Shown here: piece after piece, positions 1 through 8,323 of the stretch
Position numbering within the stretch: position 1 is the stretch's first letter
Layout of the letters: each line of letters opens with the position of its first letter
Assembly (NCBI GenBank): GCA_021791455.1
Contig: JAJYWM010000139.1
Location: 1 to 20,721, forward strand
From: a bacterium
Lineage (GTDB): Bacteria > Chloroflexota > Dormibacteria > UBA8260 > Bog-877
Length of the DNA: 20,721 nt
Direction of reading: 5' to 3'
Translations under genes and position numbers: made by a program
The notes under the pieces: model-generated
Told to the model about the DNA's origin: nothing
What the model saw: the letters and a program-made list of their open reading frames with translations, nothing else
Database searches by the model: none

Positions 1-1205
1 GCGTGGCGCTGATCCCACAACGCCAAGGACCGCCTCGGTATGACGAGCCGGGCGCCCTCGGGATCACCAGAGAGGTGTCCGTGTGCAATGCCTGCGATAC
101 CGTGAGCGAACAGTCCCCCGGCCCATGCACCAACTGCGACGCACCAGAGACAACCCTTCGTTCCATGCAGGTAGCCTCCCCCGCAGGCTTCCGCGCGAAT
201 TGGAAGGAGCGCGCGCCCGCCTACGAAGGCTTAGTCGAGAGACAGTCCTCTGCAGCTAGAGCGAGGATTCAATCCCGACGACCGGGCGATCTCACGCCGT
301 TTCGGGTGTTGGGCTTCTCGGTGCAGGCCGGGTCCGCACGGCTCTACTACCTCAATGAGAATGGCCATCGCGGCTTTACTTTCAACCGCGATCCGTCGGG
401 CCGGGGCCTGGTTGTCACGTCTCCTCTGAACTCGGGCGAGCGACCCGCCCAGGCCAGCGACGCCCGCGCGGTCTCGTTGGGGGCCGCGGTCATGAGTGAC
501 GTGCTTCTGATCGGCCCATCCTGGCCCCAGCCACCGGGATGGTCCCATTTCATGCCCGTCACCACGCCCCTGGATCGCTTGCTTGCAACCGCTCGTCGGG
601 CCGGGTGGCTGTCTCTGGCATATATGCTTCGCAACGCTGCAGCAATACTGTTCGACGTCACCCGAGATGAAATCGAGACGGGCGTCCATCTGCGCCGCCA
701 CGAATCGGGCCAGCTGTTCCCCGAAGTATTCTTAGCGGACACGCTTGCCAACGGCGCCGGCTACATGAATCAGTTCCAGGACCCAGCCGTCTTTGCGGCG
801 CTGCTGGAGTCGGCCCGAAGGTTAATTCTGGACTGGGACCAGGTCGAGGACCACAACTGCGATACGTCGTGTCACCGCTGCCTGCGGGACTACAGCAATG
901 CCCCCCTGCACCCAGTGCTCGACTGGCGCCTTGGCGCCGACCTGATGTCTTTGCTCACCGAAGGCCACATCACAAGAGACCGATGGAGAGCGACTCGAGA
1001 GCGAGCCGCCGCCGCTGCCGTGGCGAGCTTTCCTGACTGGTTGGGCTGGGAGTGGGGGTCCGAGGGCCAAGTAGTCCACACTGTCCGAGGCGACTTGGCA
1101 GTAGTTCACCCGGCGGACGACACCGCCCGCCCATTGGCAATCCACAAGGTGGATTTTTTCAATTTGTACCGGCGGCCTGGCTTCATTTACCTACACGCTC
1201 TATGA
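1..1205 (+). CDS. C-terminal part of a large DUF1998 protein, probably a DEAD/DEAH helicase (5' end outside window)
   Basis: The reading frame is open to the left edge, so the GTG at position 3 is probably internal; 400 residues are readable from there to TGA at 1203-1205. Two zinc-binding knots are visible: C28/C31/C42/C45, and the DUF1998 signature C286, C290, C293 (CDTSCHRCLRDYSN) followed by LDWRL. Before the second lies FLADTLANGAGY, also typical of the C-terminus of large DUF1998 helicases. In that family the DEAD/DEAH motor precedes this region and would lie left of the window. The last ~85 residues match nothing I recognise. The DrmB-specific motifs I know (a GTLGGL stretch and an ETSCE-type cluster) are not present, so a second helicase of DpdJ/DruE/MrfA style is more likely than DrmB. 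It converges on the McrC gene with a 106-base gap. It is either part of a second defence system or the far arm of the central one. Confidence 0.7.
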   Translation, partial: VALIPQRQGPPRYDEPGALGITREVSVCNACDTVSEQSPGPCTNCDAPETTLRSMQVASPAGFRANWKERAPAYEGLVERQSSAARARIQSRRPGDLTPFRVLGFSVQAGSARLYYLNENGHRGFTFNRDPSGRGLVVTSPLNSGERPAQASDARAVSLGAAVMSDVLLIGPSWPQPPGWSHFMPVTTPLDRLLATARRAGWLSLAYMLRNAAAILFDVTRDEIETGVHLRRHESGQLFPEVFLADTLANGAGYMNQFQDPAVFAALLESARRLILDWDQVEDHNCDTSCHRCLRDYSNAPLHPVLDWRLGADLMSLLTEGHITRDRWRATRERAAAAAVASFPDWLGWEWGSEGQVVHTVRGDLAVVHPADDTARPLAIHKVDFFNLYRRPGFIYLHAL

Positions 1206-1311
1206 GTGCCATGGACTGCCTCCGTGGCCCCGCCACTCTCGCAGAAGTGCCGCCGGTCAGAGACCAACAGCTTCCCGTACCCCGCTCCCTGGCGGCTGGA
1301 ATCGGGCCATC
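1206..1311. other. Convergent intergenic gap, no clear terminator
   Basis: These 106 bases separate the stop of the left DUF1998 gene from the stop of mcrC. I see only a weak GCCGCC / GGCGGC pairing (1249-1254 with 1291-1296) across a long loop and no T-run. Nothing here supports a strong intrinsic terminator. Confidence 0.4.
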
Positions 1312-2514
1312 CTAAGCCCCGGTGGTGATCACCCCCATGCGCGGCCGAGCCGTCGCAATCTTCTTGGCGATCTCCGCTACCTGAGCTAGGATGTTGTCGG
1401 AAGTGCTATCCAGGTTGAGGGCGTGGGCCGAGATACGAACTCGGGCGTGCCGAACCTGCCAACTATTCGTTTCGGCGTTGCCTGCGGCGTAGACTAGGTG
1501 GACATCTGGCAAGCCGTAGGCGATGCCGTAGGCCAGAGCCTGGTAGAGGTCCGCCTGTGGAAACCCCGCTGGTGTCTCAGCCTTGTACTTGGCATCGATC
1601 ACTCCGACGGTCCGCCCACCTATTCGCCAGACCAGATCGGGGCGGATGGCGATCAACGCCTCCTCGTCCAGACTGAACCTATCCTGGGCCCGGCAACGGC
1701 CAGCCACCTTCTCCAGGGCCGCTCCCAGGGTCGCGGTGACGAAGTTCTCGAACACCTGGTACAGGTCAATTAAGAATCCGTCGAGGCGGACTGAACCCGC
1801 CTCTTGCTCAAGCGCCATCCCCGACCATACGATCTCAGCCAGGGCAAGGGCATCGTGGTACCGCGAGTTCAGCCTGGTCGGCTGCCAGGACGGAAGCGGA
1901 GTCCCCGGGACCAAATCACTCACCTCGGCCAGAAGAGCGCGCAGTTTGCGCAATCGGGCCTGTGTCCCACGATCAACCCCCGGAAGACGAAGCAACGTCG
2001 TTGCCGCAGACCTAAGTATCTGGTTCTCCGCTACGTCCACCAGGTAGTCGTCGTACCGGACCAAGAGCGGCACGGCCAGCCCAAAACGTTGGCGGCGCTG
2101 GTCGTCGCTTCGTAACCGCCCCCGTAGCACTGTCTCGCTGCTCTCGATCTCCCGATAGCCCTGGATGGGACCCGACACCAGCGCTCTCTCCGCCAGGACG
2201 CAGAAGGCCTCAGCTAGGGCCGCTACTAGCTCGGAGGTCTCGGCTAATTCGATGGGGCCATCCGCCACAAAGACGGGTCGGCGGGACCAGCCAATCAGCC
2301 ACAGCAGCTTGGCGATTGAAATCTTGGGCTTGACCCATACCGTCGTCGACCCAATCCGGACCACTCCAACCTTTCTGGCTGCTCGCAACTCCCAACGACC
2401 ACCACCCAGGGGAGTGGCGGCGACCACGCCGCCTCGGACAAGGCGCTCAACACCTGCCTGGTCCATGTCGCTGACCATCGGAGGACCGCCCTCGACGAGG
2501 CGCAGATCAGTCAC
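1312..2514 (-). CDS. mcrC: McrC-type PD-(D/E)XK nuclease subunit
   Basis: 400 aa, close to full length for the McrC / 5-methylcytosine restriction subunit family. The C-terminal half has the catalytic core: RPDLVW (D293), then VIDAKYK (D307 and K309, the D-x-K of the nuclease fold), then QADLYQALAYG, the conserved McrC helix. The N-terminal half holds a family-like strand with VWVKPKIS followed by LLWLIGW. In McrBC this subunit binds the McrB GTPase hexamer and cuts DNA. The start is GTG, sharing one base with the McrB stop (TAGTG), with GGAG four bases upstream (CGGAGCTTAGTG); an ATG at codon 13 (2478) is an alternative. It is the last gene of the operon, ending 106 bases from the convergent gene. 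All key nuclease residues are present, so it should be active. Confidence 0.9.
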   Translation of the reverse strand: MTDLRLVEGGPPMVSDMDQAGVERLVRGGVVAATPLGGGRWELRAARKVGVVRIGSTTVWVKPKISIAKLLWLIGWSRRPVFVADGPIELAETSELVAALAEAFCVLAERALVSGPIQGYREIESSETVLRGRLRSDDQRRQRFGLAVPLLVRYDDYLVDVAENQILRSAATTLLRLPGVDRGTQARLRKLRALLAEVSDLVPGTPLPSWQPTRLNSRYHDALALAEIVWSGMALEQEAGSVRLDGFLIDLYQVFENFVTATLGAALEKVAGRCRAQDRFSLDEEALIAIRPDLVWRIGGRTVGVIDAKYKAETPAGFPQADLYQALAYGIAYGLPDVHLVYAAGNAETNSWQVRHARVRISAHALNLDSTSDNILAQVAEIAKKIATARPRMGVITTGA

Positions 2515-4349
2515 TAAGCTCCGGACGACGGTGGGGGAGGTAGTGCGGAGCCTGGGTCCGCGGTACCATCTGGCGGCCCGGCCAAATCCTCTACAGACGT
2601 AGATGCCTTGTGCGCGCCCAAGCTCATTGCCCTCAGCAGAGAGTCGAGCGCGAAGCGGGGACCTTCACTCTCCCAGCGCCCATAGAAGTGCTCTTGTAGC
2701 AGGGGCTCGAGATCGGCACTCCAAATCCGCTCCAGCCGCTCGTGGGAGAAGGCATCCGAGGCAGTACTCCTCATGAAGTACGACGGTCCAATCTGGAAGT
2801 CGGGGTCGTCAATGCGACGGTTGAGTTCCTCCAGGAGATCCGCTGCCAACGAGGCGAGTCCGTGGCGAGTAGACCAGTTCCGCAGCAGAGAGCGAGTCGG
2901 TTCTGCGCTGGGATCCAGCGCCACGAAGGCGAAGCGTCGGCGGATAGCCGAGTCGACCAGGGCGACCGACCGATCTGCGGTGTTCATGGTGCCGATCAGA
3001 TAGATGTTAGGAGGCAGGCTGAAGGGATCGTCGCCCGCCGAGTACATGAGTTCAACTGCCTCATCGCGGTACTCGAGGAGGAAGTAGAGCTCGCCGAAAA
3101 CCTTGGCCAGATTCGCCCTATTGATCTCGTCAATGATGAGGATGAAGGCTTGCTCGCGATGCTCGACTGCCCGGCTGACCAGTCGACGTAGGGGACCAGC
3201 CCGGAGCTCGAATCCGATACTCCCTCCCTCCCCTCCATTGGGTCGAAAGCCTTCGAAGAAGTCCTCGTACGTGTAAGCCGGGTGGAACTGGACTAGGCTT
3301 ACCTGCTCCGGGCCAACCAAGTCCGCGGCCAGCTTGCGAGCGAGAAAGGTCTTACCCGTGCCCGGCGGCCCGTAGAGGACGATCTGGCGCCGCTCGTCGA
3401 GGAGGTCCCTGACCCGCTTGACCCATTGGGCCTCCAGCAACAGCTCGTCAGCTAGTGCGTCCGATGGCTCCGGAAGCTGATGGTGGACCTCAGTACTGGG
3501 AGTTGCCTCCGAAGGCGGAGTCTTGGTCAGATCGTCGATCAGATCAAGTTCGGAAGTAAGGTCGACCACGGTCGCACCGGACGCCAGCTTGGCCGGGAGC
3601 GGAGCTGGCAGATCAGCAAAGTCGATCGGGTTGTCCGCATTGCGCCACAGGACCACCCGGCGCAGGTTGCTCCGTCTTTCCGCGGACTCGTGCCACTCCC
3701 AATCTCCGTTGAGGTCACCCACGTAGACCCACTGATCGCTGGTCGTAAGCACAAGATCACCGGCGGACATCTTGGTGACGAAGGCCAGGACCTCGTCGAC
3801 TTTGGACTTCAGTTCCTGATGCTTCAGGTGGCCGTAAGCCTGGCGGGTGGCCTCAGCCACTTCAGCAGGCGTCGCCCCCCGGGCCACCCCTGGCAGCTGG
3901 GAAGCCGCAATGCTCACCCAGCCCTCTTCGAGCCATTCGTGAACCATGTTGGCGCCCCGCACTGACGATCCGCGCACCAACCACGCCCGTCGCTGCAGCT
4001 TCTTTTGGGCCTGACTCCACTTGTTGAACAACCGCAGCGACTCGCTTTGGAGGGCCATAGGGTCTGTGAACTGCTGAACCGCTGCCCTTCCGTGCTCGGT
4101 AATCTCCCAGACCCCCCGCCCATCCTTCGTGATCCAGCCAGCCTTCACAAAATTGGTCGTCTGCCAGAGAAGGTCGTTGAGCCAGCGGGCAGTCCCGTCA
4201 CTGACCTTTTCGAGATCTTCCCCCTCGGGCGGGTGCTTGCGCGCGACATGCTCCATAATGTCGTCCTTTTTAGTCGGGGTGCCGGCCGCGGCCAGGAACT
4301 CGAGGACTTCACGCAGACGACTCGCGTTGCGTTCGTAGACGGTGCTCAT
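2514..4349 (-). CDS. mcrB: McrB-type AAA+ motor with N-terminal winged-helix and PUA/EVE-like reader region
   Basis: 611 aa. The C-terminal AAA+ module has Walker A GPPGTGKT (327-334), Walker B ILIIDEINRA (403-412), the McrB signature GTMNTADRS (453-461) and arginine-finger RRRF (470-473). McrB family members use GTP (or ATP) to form a hexamer that translocates DNA and drives McrC. Residues 1-95 look like an Mrr_N-type winged helix. Residues ~120-235, with GDLVLTTSDQWVYVG, resemble a PUA/EVE-like fold that in related proteins reads modified bases; this is a visual match, not a profile hit. A Pro/Ser/Thr-rich linker (~265-300) precedes the motor and a Pro/Gly-rich tail ends the protein. The ATG lies in ATGA with the methylase stop and has a strong GAGGAG five bases upstream (4355-4360). 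The reader probably sets which DNA is attacked. Confidence 0.9.
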   Translation of the reverse strand: MSTVYERNASRLREVLEFLAAAGTPTKKDDIMEHVARKHPPEGEDLEKVSDGTARWLNDLLWQTTNFVKAGWITKDGRGVWEITEHGRAAVQQFTDPMALQSESLRLFNKWSQAQKKLQRRAWLVRGSSVRGANMVHEWLEEGWVSIAASQLPGVARGATPAEVAEATRQAYGHLKHQELKSKVDEVLAFVTKMSAGDLVLTTSDQWVYVGDLNGDWEWHESAERRSNLRRVVLWRNADNPIDFADLPAPLPAKLASGATVVDLTSELDLIDDLTKTPPSEATPSTEVHHQLPEPSDALADELLLEAQWVKRVRDLLDERRQIVLYGPPGTGKTFLARKLAADLVGPEQVSLVQFHPAYTYEDFFEGFRPNGGEGGSIGFELRAGPLRRLVSRAVEHREQAFILIIDEINRANLAKVFGELYFLLEYRDEAVELMYSAGDDPFSLPPNIYLIGTMNTADRSVALVDSAIRRRFAFVALDPSAEPTRSLLRNWSTRHGLASLAADLLEELNRRIDDPDFQIGPSYFMRSTASDAFSHERLERIWSADLEPLLQEHFYGRWESEGPRFALDSLLRAMSLGAHKASTSVEDLAGPPDGTADPGSALPPPPSSGA

Positions 4350-7300
4350 CGGCGCTCCTCGTGGCGCATGGCATGCCCGGGTTGCGGGTCCAAGCTGGAA
4401 ACGAAGGCCGTGCCAGACTCGGTGGCGGCGGCGATCCGGTCGTAGGCATCAAGCACCCGTTCCGCTAGGCCGGGGTCGTTGCGGTTGGCGACCGGGAAGG
4501 TCGACAGGACGTACTCCGCGTCCTCCCGTCCGATTCCATAGAGACGGAAGAACGCGGCGTCCAACTCAGCCCTTAGAACCGCCCGTCGGGCTGGGTCCCA
4601 GACGAAGGGTGGCCCCTGATCGCCCAGATCGCGAGCCAAAGGCGCAATATCCCAGGCTGTGTAGACCAGCTCTAGTGCACGCCTTTCGATCCAGGCGCGG
4701 AAGGTGCCCGCAGCTGCCCACCGGCATGCCTTCTCGAAGGTCTCTGGCGCCAGCGCGGGGAGTTGCTCCACGTAGTTGAACGTCATGTTAGTTCCACCCA
4801 ACTTCTGCCTCGTGACGTAATCAAAGGGAAGCGACGAGAACGTGGCCATCAATAGCCCCGACAATGTACGTGGCAGGAGGATCGGAATACTGTGGCCAGC
4901 GCCCGCCATAGGGAAGGCGCCGACGATCATCGTCCGCTCGTTCGTCGTGTTGGTGATATTCCGAAAGCCCAGCAGCCAACGATGTTGCCAGCGTTCCCCC
5001 ACCCTATCACCCACCTCCGTTGCCGCCACCCAATACCGCGGCATGACCGCGAACTCGGGGTCTGCGTGCTCGGCATCGGTCACATCGCGCACATCCCCGG
5101 CTTCGGTGTAGGTGGCCCAGCGGTGATCGTAGTGGTGGACCATCTTGGCCTCGTACAAGGGCAGCATCTTCTCCGAGGCCCGGTGGAAGACGTTGCCCTC
5201 CAGAGTCCAACCCTCCGCTTCTAGATCACAGCGGGTGTGAAATAGCCCCGAGTCGTTGGACATGTGGAACATTGTCATGAAGGACAGGCCCCAGGGGTTA
5301 CTGTCGGGATCGCCGCGGCGGATCAGGATTGGATGGCGCCGATATATGCCCAGGGTTATCTCCGCGTCCCGCCGGGATCGGAACACGGGGCAGGTGCCCG
5401 TGTTCGGGTTGAGCAGGGCGATCTCCTCAGGGGTGAGCCGAAACCGTGCCCCCTCCCGCTTTAGGTCGTCCGGGTGGTGAGCAAAGAAGGCGAAGTCCGC
5501 TCGGTCGGTGGGAACGCTCCGGCCGGCCAGTGTGAGGAGGCAGAACTTGAAACTCCGGTGGACTCCCTCAAAGAGAGGTGCAGAGTTCTCGAAGTCGTAT
5601 AGGGACACCAGCGCTCGTGTCGTGACCAGGTCGTTGAAGAGGTACTGGGTGGTCGCATCGGTCGCTATCCCGGTCGGCAGGATCACCCCCAGGCGCCCGG
5701 TTGCGCCAAGCAGCGCCCGGTCAGTCTCGGCGAAGACGGCATAGGTGTTCACATCCCCGCGACCGGCCAGGGGGTAGCGGCCACTATTGCGGATGAAGTG
5801 GCTCTCACCCTCTGCCTGCCGGCGCGCAGCCAAGAACTCCGCGTACAGGTCCGGGTGGGTTTCGGCCAGACTGCTGATGAGCTTCTTCCGGGCAGCCGAA
5901 TTCTGGGCCCGGGCGATTGCCGGCACGCGGGAGGCGAACCATTCCTGCTCCTGGAGCTTCACCCGCTCCCACGGTGGGTTGCCAACGACACAGTCGAAGC
6001 CGCCCGCCCATCCAGTGGCTGAAGCGATCTCCGCCTCCTTGCCGTCTGGGCTGGTGAAGATCTGGGGGAACTCAATATGCCAGTGAAACCACCGGTACCG
6101 GGCCGAAGTAGCCTCCACCGCATCGACCAGCTCCGGCGATGCCTTGCCGCCGGAGAGGTCAGCCAACACCGCCTGGGTTAGCTCAGCGCTCCCGGGCTTC
6201 TTCGCAAGCACAAAGGCCGAGCACCAAGCGTCGGCGACCATTCTGGCCTGGCGGAGCTCGGGCGAAGCCTCTATCTGACCCAGACGCTGGGCGGCGACAT
6301 GGACGTCGGCCAGGCTGGCAGGCACCAGCCGGTCAACCGCCGATACCTCCGCTGCGAGACCGGCAGTCCCCGCCCGGACGGAACCCATGCCGCTGAATCT
6401 GGCCTGGCCGCCGCGCTCCGCCTTGTTCATTTTCTTGAGCGCAGCTGCAGTCCTCTTGTCATCGCCCTCGATGGGGTTGAACGCCTCGTCGGGCAGTCCG
6501 GCCGCGAGTTGCGCAGGGGTCGCTCCAAGGAGCGCATTGCCCACCTTGATGTGGGCGTCGAGAAGGCTGAGGGGTCGCCCCGCCTGCATCCCTTCAAGCC
6601 AGAGGCTTACCTTGGTCAGCTCCGTCGCCATGGGGTTGAGATCCACGCCGTAGAGACACCGGGAGACTACATCGTGGATTGCCTGATGGACTTCATCGAG
6701 GCTGGGCTCCGCCCCGTCGGCACGAAGGACTGCCAACCGCCCAGCTATTCGGCGCCCGGCAGCGACCAAGAAGTGCCCGCTTCCGCACGCCGGATCGCAT
6801 ACTCTCAGCGACAGCAGGGCCGTCTCCGGGTCGGCCTGGTGCTCGGCCCGGTCAAGCAGCGGGTCGAGCGCGCTGTCGAGGAGACACGCGATCAAAGATG
6901 AAGGAGTGTAATAGGCGCCACTCTTCTTCCTGTCATTCCCGGAAACCAACTCGAGCCGGAAGCTTCGGCTGGCGATATCGTAGTGGGGCACATATTCGAG
7001 CAGACTCTCGTAGATGCCTCCCAACTCCTCGGCGCCGAGGTGGCGGTAGTCGACCACTCGGCGCGGGCCACCAGGGACCGGTCTAGTCACACAAAGGTGC
7101 CACACAGCGGCCAGCAGCGCCCGGTTGCTGAGAGCCAGGTCCGGATCAAGATCAATAGGGCCAGGGTCGAAGATCCCGCCCAGACCCGCGAGGGCCAAGG
7201 ACTCACAGCCCGCCTCCTGTCCGAGCGCGTCCAGGATGAGCTTCAATGCCTGCCAGAGGTCGCTGTGCCCATCGCCGGCCCGACGCTGAGCGAGCCGTCG

Positions 7301-8323
7301 AAGGCGGGCGGTCGAGAACCAACGCTGGTAGCGCTCGCGGGCGGTGGCGGTCGCCCGGGGATCGAGCAAGAGGCCACGATCTTCCGCGACGAAGCAGAAG
7401 AGCAGCCGGTAGATCAGGCGTAGAAGCCCGCGGTGAAAGTCCGCAACCACGAGCTGTCCTGTCTCCAGCTGTGCGCGCAACCTCCCGTTGGCGGGGTGGG
7501 CGATCAGCCCAGTCCCCAGAGCCTCGATGGCATCATGGACCCCGAGGCGAAGTGCTCCCAGCGCTCTGGTTCCAGTCTCCACCGCATGATCGCGCCAGCG
7601 CTCCAACCAACATGAGGCCATTCCTACCTCAGGGTCAGTAGGTTCGAAGCGGCTCTGGTGGCACAGCAGGTAGAGAGCTACGAAGTCGGAGAACAACTCT
7701 CCATCGAAAATGGCCACCAGATCGAACTCGACGTACGCCGGCCCGACCAGGCTTGATGAATCCCGGAGAAGTCGCAGCCTGGACCCGTTGGCAAGCACGC
7801 CCCACAAGTAGTCAGAAGAGCGGTTGAGCAGGTCCTGGAGCATTGCTTGGGGGGCCCGATCCGCGGCCCCGGCCAGCCGCGGGGTGCGCTTGCCATCAAG
7901 GGACACCCCCCACCCCAACAGATGTACGGGCAGACGCCCGTCAGCGATGTGGCTGACCGGCCAGCGGCGCCCATCAGCATCCAGGCCCCCCGGCGGAGTT
8001 GGGGGGACTCTGCCGAATCCCAGCTCCCTCAGCAGAACCAACAGCCATCGTTCCCGAGTTACGCTGGTCGGGGGGTCGTCTGGCCTGCCCCTGGCGAGAA
8101 CCTCGCGGTAGGCACCCCAGGCGCCGCGGAGGGTAGCCCAGGCTCGGTTGGCAGCCTCCCTTGGGGTAACGCCGAGCTCGAGGTGGTAGTCCCCAGCCCC
8201 GAGGCCAGGCAGCTCCGACCCGGTGATGACCGTCGCTATGAGATCAGCCGGCAGAACTCCACCAACGCTTCGAAAGGATCCAAGAGACCGGGTATCGAAG
8301 CTTGCTTCAGCCAGGGCCGTCAT
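4346..8323 (-). CDS. Large N6-adenine DNA methyltransferase, DrmMI / Eco57I / PglX-like
   Basis: 1325 aa. Gamma-class amino-methylase motifs appear in order: motif X RKKSGAYYTP (465-474), SAM-binding motif I DPACGSGHF (510-518), motif II VDLNPMA (560-566) and catalytic motif IV NPPWE (782-786), indicating N6-adenine methylation with S-adenosylmethionine. About 215 residues separate motifs II and IV, far more than a minimal methylase core needs, so a domain is inserted there. The first ~450 residues are helical and carry no nuclease motif I can recognise; the last ~300 are probably target recognition. Size and order resemble type IIG and BREX PglX enzymes; the adjacent DrmD-type helicase makes class 1 DISARM DrmMI the closest analogue. 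The ATG lies in ATGA with the helicase stop. Its role is likely self-marking of a non-palindromic site. The start has no clear ribosome site, so translation depends on coupling. Confidence 0.88.
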   Translation of the reverse strand: MTALAEASFDTRSLGSFRSVGGVLPADLIATVITGSELPGLGAGDYHLELGVTPREAANRAWATLRGAWGAYREVLARGRPDDPPTSVTRERWLLVLLRELGFGRVPPTPPGGLDADGRRWPVSHIADGRLPVHLLGWGVSLDGKRTPRLAGAADRAPQAMLQDLLNRSSDYLWGVLANGSRLRLLRDSSSLVGPAYVEFDLVAIFDGELFSDFVALYLLCHQSRFEPTDPEVGMASCWLERWRDHAVETGTRALGALRLGVHDAIEALGTGLIAHPANGRLRAQLETGQLVVADFHRGLLRLIYRLLFCFVAEDRGLLLDPRATATARERYQRWFSTARLRRLAQRRAGDGHSDLWQALKLILDALGQEAGCESLALAGLGGIFDPGPIDLDPDLALSNRALLAAVWHLCVTRPVPGGPRRVVDYRHLGAEELGGIYESLLEYVPHYDIASRSFRLELVSGNDRKKSGAYYTPSSLIACLLDSALDPLLDRAEHQADPETALLSLRVCDPACGSGHFLVAAGRRIAGRLAVLRADGAEPSLDEVHQAIHDVVSRCLYGVDLNPMATELTKVSLWLEGMQAGRPLSLLDAHIKVGNALLGATPAQLAAGLPDEAFNPIEGDDKRTAAALKKMNKAERGGQARFSGMGSVRAGTAGLAAEVSAVDRLVPASLADVHVAAQRLGQIEASPELRQARMVADAWCSAFVLAKKPGSAELTQAVLADLSGGKASPELVDAVEATSARYRWFHWHIEFPQIFTSPDGKEAEIASATGWAGGFDCVVGNPPWERVKLQEQEWFASRVPAIARAQNSAARKKLISSLAETHPDLYAEFLAARRQAEGESHFIRNSGRYPLAGRGDVNTYAVFAETDRALLGATGRLGVILPTGIATDATTQYLFNDLVTTRALVSLYDFENSAPLFEGVHRSFKFCLLTLAGRSVPTDRADFAFFAHHPDDLKREGARFRLTPEEIALLNPNTGTCPVFRSRRDAEITLGIYRRHPILIRRGDPDSNPWGLSFMTMFHMSNDSGLFHTRCDLEAEGWTLEGNVFHRASEKMLPLYEAKMVHHYDHRWATYTEAGDVRDVTDAEHADPEFAVMPRYWVAATEVGDRVGERWQHRWLLGFRNITNTTNERTMIVGAFPMAGAGHSIPILLPRTLSGLLMATFSSLPFDYVTRQKLGGTNMTFNYVEQLPALAPETFEKACRWAAAGTFRAWIERRALELVYTAWDIAPLARDLGDQGPPFVWDPARRAVLRAELDAAFFRLYGIGREDAEYVLSTFPVANRNDPGLAERVLDAYDRIAAATESGTAFVSSLDPQPGHAMRHEERR
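4355..4360 (-). promoter_or_regulatory. Shine-Dalgarno GAGGAG for mcrB
   Basis: GAGGAG on the minus strand lies five bases before the mcrB ATG, inside the 3' end of the methylase gene. It is the clearest ribosome site in the operon and fixes the start at 4349. It suggests McrB gets additional initiation beyond coupling, which fits a hexameric subunit. Confidence 0.7.

Noticed and set aside
1206..1311. Bidirectional terminator between convergent genes
   Set aside because: Only a weak six-base pairing with a long loop and no T-run; insufficient to call.
4346..8323. Calling the methylase PglX of BREX
   Set aside because: Motif layout is similar, but no BrxC, PglZ, BrxB or BrxL is nearby, and the partner genes are DrmD- and McrBC-like.
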